From positions 1 to 64,000 of the forward strand of contig NZ_NKTX01000005.1 in assembly GCF_003207815.1 (NCBI RefSeq): DNA of 64,000 nucleotides, given 5' to 3'. Both the position numbers and the translations under genes were made by a program. Source of the DNA: Komagataeibacter oboediens. Lineage in GTDB: Bacteria > Pseudomonadota > Alphaproteobacteria > Acetobacterales > Acetobacteraceae. The notes beneath the pieces are model-generated. The model made no database searches, was not told the origin of the DNA, and was given only the letters and a program-made list of their open reading frames with translations. Positions 25,628-33,673 of the stretch are shown in pieces. How positions within the stretch are numbered: position 1 is the first letter of the stretch; each line of letters starts with the position of its first letter.

Positions 25628-27040
25628 ATGTCGAATCCCGGCGCGCATAATTCAAACGTAATCGAATCATTTGACCAGATGGTCGCAGTTCTGGCGGCCG
25701 GTGCCCGGCCGCGCCCAGAATGGCGGATCGGCACGGAACATGAAAAATTCGGTTTTGTCCGCCCCGACGCCGCAATGCCGGACCGCAGGCCCTGGTCCTC
25801 GCCACCCTATGCCCCGCAGGGGATCGAAGCCCTGCTGCGTGGTCTGGCCGCGGAAGAAGGGGGGACGCGGTGGGAAGAAATCATCGACCGTGACGCGCTG
25901 ATCGGGCTGAAGGGGCGGAGGGACGCGAAAGGCAGTTCGATTTCGCTGGAACCGGGCGGGCAGTTCGAACTGTCCGGTGCGCCGCTGGCGTCCCTGCACG
26001 AAACCGGGTCGGAAATGACGCGCCACTTCACGGCCATCCGCCCGATCTGTGAGGATCTGGGCATCGGGTTCGCGCCGCTGGGGTTTCACCCCACGGCGCG
26101 GCGGTCGGATATTCCGTGGATGCCCAAGAGCCGTTATGCCATCATGCGCAACTACATGCCCAGGGTGGGAACGCTGGGGCTGGACATGATGCTGCGCACC
26201 TGCACGGTACAGGTCAATCTTGATTTCGGGTCTGAGGCGGACATGGCGCGCAAGATGCGGGTCTCGCTGGCGTTGCAGCCTGTGGCGACGGCGCTGTTCG
26301 CCAGTTCGCCTTTCTATGAAGGACGCCCCAACGGTTTCCTGTCCAACCGTGCGCGGGTCTGGACCGATACCGATAACGCGCGCGCGGGCATGCCGCGCCG
26401 TTTTCTGGAAGATGGCTTCAGCTTCGCATCCTATGTGGACTGGCTGCTGGATGTGCCGATGTATTTCGTCACCCGCGATGACCGGCTGATTGATGTCGCG
26501 GGCAGTTCGTTCCGGGGCTGGCTGGAAGGACGCTGCCCACCGGGACTGGAGGGCGAGCGCCCGACGATCGGGGATTTCGAGGATCATCTGACCACAGCGT
26601 TTCCCGATGTGCGGCTCAAGCAGTTTCTGGAAATGCGGGGCGCAGATGCCGGGACGCCGGCCATGATGCTGGCGCAGTCCGCGTTGTGGACCGGGCTGCT
26701 GTATGACGATGCCACCCTGCACGCCGCGGAACGGCTGGTGCTGGAACACGGGTGGGATGAGTATATCGCCATTCGCGGCGCGGTGCCGCGCAGCGGGCTG
26801 GACACACCATGGGGGCAGGGCACGCTGCGCGCACTGGCCGCGCGTATGATCGAACTGGCGACTGACGGGCTGCGGGCACGCAATGTCAGGGATGCGCAGG
26901 GACGCGACGAAACCTGTCATCTGGCCCCCCTGCACGCAATTGCGGCGGGTGGCCCCACGCAGGCGGAGGCATGGCTTGCGGCCTATCATGGTCGGTGGCA
27001 GGGGGATGTAACCCGTATCTTTGCCGAGGCCGCGGTCTGA
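25628..27040 (+). CDS. gshA: Glutamate--cysteine ligase (plant/alphaproteobacterial type)
   Basis: 470-aa GCS2-type ligase, first enzyme of glutathione synthesis. Signatures are RIGTEHEKFGF near residue 32, SISLEPGGQFELSGAPL, PRVGTLGLDMMLRTCTVQVNLDF and TVQVNLDFGSEADM, and NGFLSNRARVWTDTDNARAG, all characteristic of the enzyme clade shared by plants and alphaproteobacteria. The start at 25628 (MSNPGAHNS) is preferred over an in-frame ATG 60 nt upstream. gshB is not in the window. Cysteine for this reaction would come from the sulfate assimilation genes further right. Confidence 0.93.
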   Translation: MSNPGAHNSNVIESFDQMVAVLAAGARPRPEWRIGTEHEKFGFVRPDAAMPDRRPWSSPPYAPQGIEALLRGLAAEEGGTRWEEIIDRDALIGLKGRRDAKGSSISLEPGGQFELSGAPLASLHETGSEMTRHFTAIRPICEDLGIGFAPLGFHPTARRSDIPWMPKSRYAIMRNYMPRVGTLGLDMMLRTCTVQVNLDFGSEADMARKMRVSLALQPVATALFASSPFYEGRPNGFLSNRARVWTDTDNARAGMPRRFLEDGFSFASYVDWLLDVPMYFVTRDDRLIDVAGSSFRGWLEGRCPPGLEGERPTIGDFEDHLTTAFPDVRLKQFLEMRGADAGTPAMMLAQSALWTGLLYDDATLHAAERLVLEHGWDEYIAIRGAVPRSGLDTPWGQGTLRALAARMIELATDGLRARNVRDAQGRDETCHLAPLHAIAAGGPTQAEAWLAAYHGRWQGDVTRIFAEAAV

Positions 27041-27182
27041 CGCGAAAGATTAGTGTATCTACAGTAAATGTAATCGAGAAGCATAATCAGTTTCGGTTAT
27101 TACTTTGTAAATACAACTGATAATTATTTTTAACTTTACAATATTCTTGAGGTGACGCAGGAATTTATGCATAGAGTGGATA
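27041..27182 (+). promoter_or_regulatory. AT-rich regulatory region upstream of mbfA
   Basis: About 140 bases far richer in A and T than the surrounding coding DNA, with short palindromic stretches (TTGTAAATACAA, ATAATTAT) and a -10-like TACAAT at 27137-27142. In Agrobacterium and Bradyrhizobium, mbfA is controlled by the iron regulator Irr; I could not find a clear Irr or Fur box by eye, so regulator binding is only a suggestion. Confidence 0.45.
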
Positions 27183-28139
27183 ATGCGTAAATTCTCGTCC
27201 CTGACTGATCAGGAAATCCTCGCGCTGGCCATCTCCAATGAGGAGGAAGACGGGCGCATCTATTCCGATTTTGCTTACGCAATCCGGGAAAAATATCCCG
27301 ATACATCCAAGATATTCACCGACATGTCGGCGGAGGAAGACAGCCACCGCCGGGATCTGATCGACCTGTACGCCCGGCGGTTTGGCCCCCATATCCCGCT
27401 GATCCGCCGTCAGGACATTGCGGATTTCATCGTGCGCAAGCCCGCATGGCAGGTCCAGACGCAGGGGATCGAGGCCGTGCGCCAGCATGCCCGGCAGATG
27501 GAAATGGATGCCGCGCGCTTCTACCGTCAGGCCGCGCTGCGCACTACTGACGCCGTCACGCGCAAGCTGCTGGGCGACCTGGCCCATGCCGAGGACCAGC
27601 ACGAACAGGCCGCCAACGCGATTGAACTGGACCGCCTGCCCCTGAACAAGCGCGAAAGCGAGGATGAGGACGCCCGCCGCCGCTTCGTGCTGCAGGTCAT
27701 CCAGCCCGGCCTTGTCGGGCTGATGGACGGGTCGGTGTCCACGCTGGCCCCCGTCTTTGCCGCGGCGTTCGCCACGCATCAGCCATGGAATGCCTTTCTG
27801 GTCGGCATGGCGGCGTCGGTCGGGGCGGGGATTTCCATGGGCTTTGCCGAAGCCCTGTCCGATGATGGCAAGCTGTCAGGTCGTGGCGCGCCGCTGCTGC
27901 GCGGGCTGATATGCGGGCTCATGACCACGGCGGGGGGGATCGGCCATACGCTGCCGTTCCTGATCAATGATTTTTCGGCGGCGATGATCGCGGCCGTGAT
28001 CGTGGTGGTGATCGAACTGTTCGTGATTTCATGGATACGCTGGCGGTATCAGGAAACACCGTTCGGGTCGGCCGTCGTGCAGATCGTGCTTGGCGGCCTG
28101 CTGGTGTTTGCCGCCGGTGTGCTGATTGGCAGTTCCTGA
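27183..28139 (+). CDS. mbfA: Membrane-bound ferritin-like / VIT fusion protein (MbfA type)
   Basis: 318 aa in two parts. Residues 1-150 form a ferritin-like (erythrin) four-helix domain with iron-ligand candidates Glu20, Glu51 and His55 (EEDSH), Glu107, Glu137 and His140 (AEDQH). Residues about 170-318 form a VIT1/CCC1-type membrane domain ([37 protein letters not shown]) with several helices. In other alphaproteobacteria this fusion exports ferrous iron and protects against iron and peroxide stress. Ligand positions are read from motif spacing. It has its own AT-rich upstream region, unlike nearly every other gene here, which suggests tight regulation. Confidence 0.88.
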   Translation: MRKFSSLTDQEILALAISNEEEDGRIYSDFAYAIREKYPDTSKIFTDMSAEEDSHRRDLIDLYARRFGPHIPLIRRQDIADFIVRKPAWQVQTQGIEAVRQHARQMEMDAARFYRQAALRTTDAVTRKLLGDLAHAEDQHEQAANAIELDRLPLNKRESEDEDARRRFVLQVIQPGLVGLMDGSVSTLAPVFAAAFATHQPWNAFLVGMAASVGAGISMGFAEALSDDGKLSGRGAPLLRGLICGLMTTAGGIGHTLPFLINDFSAAMIAAVIVVVIELFVISWIRWRYQETPFGSAVVQIVLGGLLVFAAGVLIGSS

Positions 28140-28213
28140 TCCGCCTGCCTTGATATTACCCCCATGATGGGGCACCAGTGGGCGGCTACTTCGTGCATGG
28201 ATCGTCCCGTATC

Positions 28214-28858
28214 ATGAAATTCCATCCTACCCTTGCCATCTGTGGTCTGGCCTGCCTGCTGGCTGCCGGCAGCCCGTTGTCCATTGCCCATGCGCAGGAA
28301 CAGATGGCCGTTGGCGCGTCGGATCAGGACCATGCCCTGCTGGAGCGCGTTGAACGGCATCTGGATGCGATCAGCCTGCTGAAAGCCCGTTTCCGCCAGA
28401 CTGCACCTGATGGCAAGCAGAGCACCGGGACCGCGTGGATCGACCGGACGAATCGGCGCATGCGGTTTCAGTATGATCCGCCCAGCCCGCTGCTGCTGGT
28501 CGCCAATCATGATCAGGTCGTCTTCAACGACAGCCAGCTGGACCAGACCACCACCATGCCCATGGAAAAGACGCCGCTGGGCCTGCTGCTGCGTCCGCAT
28601 CTCCAGCTATCGGGGGATGTGACGGTCACCGGCCTGTCGCATGACGGCAATGTGCTGGAGATCACGCTGGTGCGTACCGATTCCCCCGGTGACGGCAGCA
28701 TGACGCTGATTTTCCATGACAGTCCGCTGCTGCTGCGTGGCTGGATCATTCAGGACGCCCAGCAGGAAACCACCCGTGTCGACCTGCTTGATGCATCAAC
28801 CGGTGGCCCTATGCCGCCAGATTCGCTGTTCAGTACCGACCTGCCCGAACAGCACTGA
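28214..28858 (+). CDS. lolA: LolA-like periplasmic lipoprotein carrier
   Basis: 214 aa. A signal peptide (hydrophobic ICGLACLLAAG, likely cut after AHA near residue 27) precedes a LolA fold: LERVERHLDAISLLKARFRQTAPDG, GTAWIDRTNRRMRFQYDPPSP, LLLVANHDQVVFND, and MPMEKTPLGLLL. LolA carries lipoproteins from LolCDE to the outer membrane; lolB and lolCDE are not here. LolA-fold proteins with other roles exist, so the symbol is probable. The start at 28214 is the Met directly before the signal peptide. It is convergent with rsmI (gap 9 nt). Confidence 0.82.
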   Translation: MKFHPTLAICGLACLLAAGSPLSIAHAQEQMAVGASDQDHALLERVERHLDAISLLKARFRQTAPDGKQSTGTAWIDRTNRRMRFQYDPPSPLLLVANHDQVVFNDSQLDQTTTMPMEKTPLGLLLRPHLQLSGDVTVTGLSHDGNVLEITLVRTDSPGDGSMTLIFHDSPLLLRGWIIQDAQQETTRVDLLDASTGGPMPPDSLFSTDLPEQH

Positions 28859-28867
28859 TCGCGGTCA

Positions 28868-29863
28868 TTATCCCTGCGGCCCGCGTGCAAGTTCCAGCGC
28901 GCGGGCATAGACCGTGCGGCGCGGCAGGCTAGTAATGCCGGCCACAAGGGCGGCCGCGTCCTTGACCGACAGGGTGCGCAGGGCTTCACGCAACTGCGTG
29001 TCCAGGTCCGTGGCCGTGCTGTCATCATGCAATGGCGGGCCAAGCACCACCGTAATCTCGCCCCGTGCCGGGTTTTCTGCGTAGTGGGCGGCCAGTTCGG
29101 CTACCGTGCCCCGGCGCACTTCCTCAAACCGCTTGGTCAGTTCGCGCGCGACGGCGGCATGGCGGTCGCCCCCCATGACATCGGCCAGCGTCGCCAGCAT
29201 TTCGGCCAGCCGGTGCGGTGCTTCGTGCCAGATCAGGGTGGCGGACAGCCCGGCGCATTCCGCTGCGTGCAGTTGTGCCAGTACCTCGCGCCGTGCGGCT
29301 TCACGCGGGGGCAGGAAGCCCGAAAACATGAATGGATGTGGCGGTAGCCCCGACAGCGTCAGCGCCATGACCGCCGCGTTGGGGCCGGGTACCGCGGTCA
29401 CTTGGCCACCCGCCGCCACAACCGCGCGCACCAGCCTGTAGCCGGGATCGGACATGAGCGGCGTGCCCGCATCCGAAATCACCGCGATGCGCTGGCCCGT
29501 GCCCAATGCGTCAAGCAGGGCGGGGATCTGCCGGTCCTCATTATGGTCGTGCAGGGGACGGGTGCGGGTATGGATGCCGTATTCCCGCAGCAGCCGTGCG
29601 CTGGTACGCGTGTCCTCGCACAGGATCAGGTCGACGGCCTGCAGTGTTTCCACTGCCCGGCGGCTCATGTCACCCAGATTGCCAATGGGGGTGGAAACAA
29701 GGATAAGTTCTCCATCCCGGTGCAGAACCGCAATGGTTTCATCCACGTTCCCTGCATGACGGAGGGGCGTTTCTCCGCTATGAAGCGTTCTGGGGGGAAT
29801 GTCCGTCGGATGTTCCGCGGCATGTTGAGATTTTGAAGGCGAGGAAGATGAGGCGTCAGACAT
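28868..29863 (-). CDS. rsmI: 16S rRNA (cytidine(1402)-2'-O)-methyltransferase
   Basis: Tetrapyrrole-methylase fold protein modifying C1402 in the ribosomal P site. Conserved blocks are ILVSTPIGNLGDMS (about 54-67), LCEDTR, SDAGTPLMSDPG, VPGPNAAVMALTLSGLP and SGFLPP. As drawn it is 331 aa, of which the first 45 residues are Ser, His and Pro rich and unconserved. No ribosome site is visible before the ATG at 29863; a GTG at 29746 with GCAGGGAAC upstream may be the real start. Either way it is divergent from lppC, as the yraL-yraM pair is in E. coli. Confidence 0.92.
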   Translation of the reverse strand: MSDASSSSPSKSQHAAEHPTDIPPRTLHSGETPLRHAGNVDETIAVLHRDGELILVSTPIGNLGDMSRRAVETLQAVDLILCEDTRTSARLLREYGIHTRTRPLHDHNEDRQIPALLDALGTGQRIAVISDAGTPLMSDPGYRLVRAVVAAGGQVTAVPGPNAAVMALTLSGLPPHPFMFSGFLPPREAARREVLAQLHAAECAGLSATLIWHEAPHRLAEMLATLADVMGGDRHAAVARELTKRFEEVRRGTVAELAAHYAENPARGEITVVLGPPLHDDSTATDLDTQLREALRTLSVKDAAALVAGITSLPRRTVYARALELARGPQG

Positions 29864-31212
29864 TCGGAACCCAGATGCAAGGACAGGATGTTGATTCTGC
29901 CTCTTCGCGCTTTGCATGCAAGCGCTTATTGTTTGCCGGGCTGGCCCTGTCGGCGCTGACGGCATGCGCCAGCGGGGGCGGGCACCATCGTGGCCCGCAG
30001 GCCGGTCGTGGCGTGGGTGTCCTGCTGCCACTGACCGGCACCAACGCCCATCTGGGTCAGGAGATGCTGACCGCCACCCGCATGGCCATGAATTCCCCCA
30101 CATCACCCCCGCTGGACGTGCATGATACCGCGGCCCCGGGTGCAACCGCCGCGACGGCCGCGCAGGCCGCCGTCACGGCAGGGGACGGACTGATCCTGGG
30201 GCCGTTGACGACGGATGACACGGCCCGCGCGGCCACGATCGCCACGGCGGCGCATATTCCCATGCTGGCGTTCACCAGTGACATGTCCGTAGCCCAGCCG
30301 GGCGTGTGGACGCTGGGCATTGCCCCGGAACAGCAGGTGCGGCGCATGGTGCTGGCCGCCCGGCAGCAGGGGCGTCAGCATTTTGTCGCCTTCCTGCCTG
30401 ACAACCGGCTGGGGCGCGCGCTGGGACAGGCGCTGCAGCAGGTGTGCGAGGAAAATGGCCTGCAGTCCCCGCAGATCATGTTCCATGACAGCACGCAGGC
30501 TTCCATTCTCACTGGCCTGAAAACCCTGTCCGCCTTTGAAACGCGTGCCAGCGCCGTGGTGCAGCCCGACGCCACGACGCAGCCCGCGCCCGATGCGCAG
30601 GCTGCCCCCAAGGTGGATGCGACTGTTGATCCCGCCAATCCCGATGGCGCACCCGCGCCGTCGGCATCCGATCAGCCTGCGCCGTCGCCCGCGCCGACTG
30701 CTGCACCAGAATTCCCGGCGCCCCCGTTCGATGCGCTGCTGCTGGGGGATACGGGGCTGCAACTGGGCATGGTCATCAACGCGCTGGCCGAGACACATGT
30801 GGACAGCACGCATGTGCAGATCATGGGACCGGGGCTGTGGGGCGCTTTCGCCAACAAGCTGTCAGCATTGCAGGGGGCATGGTACGCAGCCCCCGATCCG
30901 GCCACGCGCCAGACTTTCGTGCAGCAGTTCATGGCGCGGTACCACCACATGCCCACGCCGCTGGCTGACCTGACCTATGATTCGGCAGCACTGGTCAAGG
31001 CGCTGGACCAGGCCCGTCCGGCGGGCAGCCCGAATGGCTATTCCGTGCAGGCGCTGACCCGGCCAGAAGGGTTTGGCGGCGTGGATGGCGCGTTCGGTTT
31101 TCTTGAAAATGGCAAGACGCGGCGTGATCTTGCAGTGTTCCAGATCCTGCCGTCCGGTGGTAGCAGGATCGTCATTCCCCCCGCAGGCAAGCTGCGCCGC
31201 AGCGCCAATTAG
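29848..31212 (+). CDS. Penicillin-binding protein activator, LppC/LpoA family
   Basis: 454-aa lipoprotein. The lipobox LTAC (37-40) puts the lipidated cysteine at residue 40, behind a basic and hydrophobic signal (KRLLFAGLALSAL). The mature part is a periplasmic-binding-protein fold: GVLLPLTGTNAHLGQEML, then LILGPLTTDDTARAA, like the C-terminal domain of LpoA that stimulates PBP1a. Residues about 240-294 are a Pro/Ala/Asp-rich low-complexity stretch inserted within the binding fold. The TPR domain of enterobacterial LpoA is missing. The start at 29848 has GAGG very close; 29875 is possible. Its 5' end overlaps the divergent rsmI frame. Confidence 0.85.
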   Translation: MRRQTFGTQMQGQDVDSASSRFACKRLLFAGLALSALTACASGGGHHRGPQAGRGVGVLLPLTGTNAHLGQEMLTATRMAMNSPTSPPLDVHDTAAPGATAATAAQAAVTAGDGLILGPLTTDDTARAATIATAAHIPMLAFTSDMSVAQPGVWTLGIAPEQQVRRMVLAARQQGRQHFVAFLPDNRLGRALGQALQQVCEENGLQSPQIMFHDSTQASILTGLKTLSAFETRASAVVQPDATTQPAPDAQAAPKVDATVDPANPDGAPAPSASDQPAPSPAPTAAPEFPAPPFDALLLGDTGLQLGMVINALAETHVDSTHVQIMGPGLWGAFANKLSALQGAWYAAPDPATRQTFVQQFMARYHHMPTPLADLTYDSAALVKALDQARPAGSPNGYSVQALTRPEGFGGVDGAFGFLENGKTRRDLAVFQILPSGGSRIVIPPAGKLRRSAN

Positions 31213-31239
31213 GCGCGAAAGGGGAAGGGCATAATGCGC

Positions 31240-31262
31240 GTCGCGGCCGGTCAGGCCGCGAC
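31240..31262. terminator. Hairpin at the convergent lppC/hypothetical gene junction
   Basis: Perfect 9-bp inverted repeat (31240-31248 with 31254-31262) around a 5-nt loop that contains the stop codon of the opposing gene. It is GC-rich and has no T tract, so it is termination-competent only if assisted. Confidence 0.4.
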
Positions 31263-31601
31263 AGTGGCCCCGCAGGACAGTACCGGGCGGATGGCATGCA
31301 GCGCGGCTTCGAAGCTGCGGTAGGTGGCAAGCGGACGCTCACGGATCTGGTCGATCAGCACCCAGCCCATGCCTTCGGGGCGAACCATGTAGGCAGGGTT
31401 TGCGTTCTCACGTACCCAGACCAGGACATGATCCATGTCGACTTCATCGTTTTCGTCACGGTTGGTGATGTCCACATCACACAGGCCCATGCAGGCACCT
31501 GCCTGCAGCCAGCGCATCAGGTATTCGCGGTGACGGGGCAGGAAACCCTGCCGCAGGGAAACAACATTGGTGGCGGAAGCCTGCTGATCCATCATGTGCA
31601 T
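31251..31601 (-). CDS. Conserved-looking hypothetical protein
   Basis: 116 aa from the ATG at 31601, with AGAGGG upstream; two more in-frame Mets follow within three codons. The body (LPRHREYLMRWLQAGACMG, then VDMDHVLVWVRENANPAYMV and a C-terminal SFEAALHAIRPVL) is soluble, compact and codes with the same base preference as its neighbours, so I believe it is real. No family recognised. It occupies the place where yraN often follows lppC in other proteobacteria, but it does not look like YraN (no nuclease motif). It lies downstream of the lpxL-type gene on the same strand. Confidence 0.65.
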   Translation of the reverse strand: MHMMDQQASATNVVSLRQGFLPRHREYLMRWLQAGACMGLCDVDITNRDENDEVDMDHVLVWVRENANPAYMVRPEGMGWVLIDQIRERPLATYRSFEAALHAIRPVLSCGATVAA

Positions 31602-31754
31602 TCCGTTGGCCCTCTGACTGTCGTGGAGTGACAATGTGGGAACAACGCTATTCCTGCATGGCTGCTTTGCCAAACTGAATTTGGGAATGAAAGCCGCAGA
31701 AACAGGCAGAAACCTCACCCTGTGATAAAAAGCAATAATATGTTGCATAACTGC

Positions 31755-32687
31755 CTATTTATTAATCTTGTTTTTAGGCAAATGCCTATTCCATCGGCGG
31801 TGTAGCCATAGCCAACTGCCCGGATGCTGTCGAATGGTGCCTTCAATCCGGTCATTGACCATCTGGGTCAGTTCCATCTGGTCCTGAGTCCGGTCCCCGC
31901 TATCGGGCAGGTCCAGTGGCGGGTGAACGTGAATGCGCAGCCGCGCCGGGCCCAGCCGTTCGACATACCCCGGTATGACAGGACAACGCAGTTTGATCGC
32001 CATGGCTGCCATGGCGCCTGCGGTCATGGCGGGCAGGCCGAAAAAACGCGCCGCCACGCCGTCATTCATCTTCTGGTCCACCAGCATGCCCAGATGCCCG
32101 CCCTTCAGGATATGCGCCAGTGCGCTGCGTGCGCCGCGTGCGCCCTTGGCGAACAGGGGCACGGGCTGTCCCATCGCCGCGTCGCGCAGGTCACACAGGA
32201 TCCGGTCGACCAGCGGATTGTTCGGGGCACGGTAGAACGATGAAAATGGCAGGCCGTACCGCGCGACGGCAGGCGGCAGCATTTCCCAGTTGCCGATATG
32301 ACCGGATACGAAAATGGTCGGCCCGCCCCGCGCTGCCTGCGCCTGGAGGTGTTCCTCGCCCACCACGTCCCAACCGGGACCACTGGCGGGATTGCGGGGC
32401 AGGGTGGAAAGATGGGGGAATTCTCCGGCATTGCGACCGATATTATCCCACATGTCCCGTATCACGCGGCGGCGCATGGTTGCGTCCAGTTCCGGCATGG
32501 CCATGCGCAGGTTGGCATCGGCAATGCGCGACACCGGCAGGCGTGGTCCCACCACCCGGCACAGGAAACCGCCAAGGTTGGATGCCCGCACTGGCCCGAT
32601 GCGGCGGAATATGGCCAGCAATCCGCGGACGAACGCGGCTTCAAGGCGCATCTGCCGGGTGGGGCGTGAGGGGATGGGTGCTGTCAT
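31755..32687 (-). CDS. Lipid A biosynthesis acyltransferase (LpxL/HtrB type)
   Basis: 310-aa membrane-associated LPLAT enzyme that adds a secondary acyl chain to Kdo2-lipid IVA. The catalytic H-x4-E motif is HIGNWE (His130, Glu135) in the context FVSGHIGNWEMLPP; FYRAPNNPLVDRIL, the DQKMNDGVAARFFG block and the final HPGSWLWLHRRW are family hallmarks. The start at 32687 is fixed by an ATGA overlap with the lpxK stop. LpxL, LpxM and LpxP cannot be separated by eye. It is the third gene of a waaA-lpxK-lpxL unit, which fits its role after Kdo transfer. Confidence 0.92.
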   Translation of the reverse strand: MTAPIPSRPTRQMRLEAAFVRGLLAIFRRIGPVRASNLGGFLCRVVGPRLPVSRIADANLRMAMPELDATMRRRVIRDMWDNIGRNAGEFPHLSTLPRNPASGPGWDVVGEEHLQAQAARGGPTIFVSGHIGNWEMLPPAVARYGLPFSSFYRAPNNPLVDRILCDLRDAAMGQPVPLFAKGARGARSALAHILKGGHLGMLVDQKMNDGVAARFFGLPAMTAGAMAAMAIKLRCPVIPGYVERLGPARLRIHVHPPLDLPDSGDRTQDQMELTQMVNDRIEGTIRQHPGSWLWLHRRWNRHLPKNKINK

Positions 32688-33673
32688 GCGTCTGTTCTGC
32701 CCAGCCATAGGTCAAGTATGTGGTCCGGCATGGCGGACGTGCCCCATACCAGTTGCAGTCCTGCGGTCACGACCTGCATCCGCACGTCCGGGGGCAGGCG
32801 TACGGCATCTTTTTCCGTTGTGACAAGGCAGGCGTCCTGCTGCGCCGCAAGTGCAAGCAGGCGCCTGCAGTCCGTCAGGGTATAGGGATGGTGGTCGGCA
32901 AATGCCACGCAGCGCAAGGGGATGATGCCAATGCTGGCAAGGCCGTCAAAAAACTTGTCAGGCCGTCCGATTCCGGCAAAGGCGATAACGGGCCTGTCGC
33001 GCGGCACGGCATCCGCCTTCTGTTGCAACGTGGCGGTATAGCAGGGCAGACCCTTTTTTATGGAGGTCGTCATGCCCCGCTGGTCCGTACCCATCACGAC
33101 CACGCCACCTGCGCGCGCCAGACCGGCAGCCACGGGTTCGCGCAGCGGCCCGGCGGGCAGGACACGCCCGTTGCCGAATCCGACCGCGCCATCCACCACG
33201 ACAAGGGAGAGGTCCTGATGCAACGTGGGATTCTGGAAACCATCATCCATCACCAGACAGTCTATCCCATCGCTTATGGCCCGGCGGGCTGAAATGGCCC
33301 GGTCAGCCCCGACATAACATGGGGCGACGCGGGCCAGCAGCAGCGGTTCGTCGCCCGCCTCGCGCGCGGTATGCCGCTGCGGGTCCACTTTCGTGCCCGC
33401 AGGCAGCTTTCCGCCGTAACCGCGCGACAGAAAGGCCGGACGCCGCCCCCGCGCAATGGCGCGCTGTGCCAGATCAAGGCCAAGCGGGGTCTTGCCCGTG
33501 CCGCCCACCCCGATATTCCCGCAGCACAGCACGGGCACCGGCGCACGCCATCCCGTCGCCCGTACCCGGCGCGCCGTGGCGGCGGCATATATCCATGACA
33601 GCGGGGAAAGCAGGTGTGCCGCCCACCCCGGATGGGCCGGCGAAGTCCACCAGAAGGCCGGGGGGCGTATCAT
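32684..33673 (-). CDS. lpxK: Tetraacyldisaccharide 4'-kinase
   Basis: 329-aa P-loop kinase that phosphorylates the 4' position of the lipid A disaccharide at the inner membrane. The P-loop is GNIGVGGTGKTP (52-63). FLSRGYGG, GDEPLLLAR, DDGFQNPTLHQDL, LPAGPLREP, and the C-terminal ADHHPYT and TEKDAVRLP are LpxK signatures. A membrane-anchoring hydrophobic stretch (about 18-32) precedes the P-loop. Start at 33673 is set by an ATGA overlap with the waaA stop; the 3' end has the same overlap with the lpxL-type gene, so all three are translationally coupled. Confidence 0.96.
   Translation of the reverse strand: MIRPPAFWWTSPAHPGWAAHLLSPLSWIYAAATARRVRATGWRAPVPVLCCGNIGVGGTGKTPLGLDLAQRAIARGRRPAFLSRGYGGKLPAGTKVDPQRHTAREAGDEPLLLARVAPCYVGADRAISARRAISDGIDCLVMDDGFQNPTLHQDLSLVVVDGAVGFGNGRVLPAGPLREPVAAGLARAGGVVVMGTDQRGMTTSIKKGLPCYTATLQQKADAVPRDRPVIAFAGIGRPDKFFDGLASIGIIPLRCVAFADHHPYTLTDCRRLLALAAQQDACLVTTEKDAVRLPPDVRMQVVTAGLQLVWGTSAMPDHILDLWLGRTDA

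Noticed and set aside
27041-27182. Fur or Irr box before mbfA
   Set aside because: Short AT palindromes occur, but none matches a known box well enough to call by eye.
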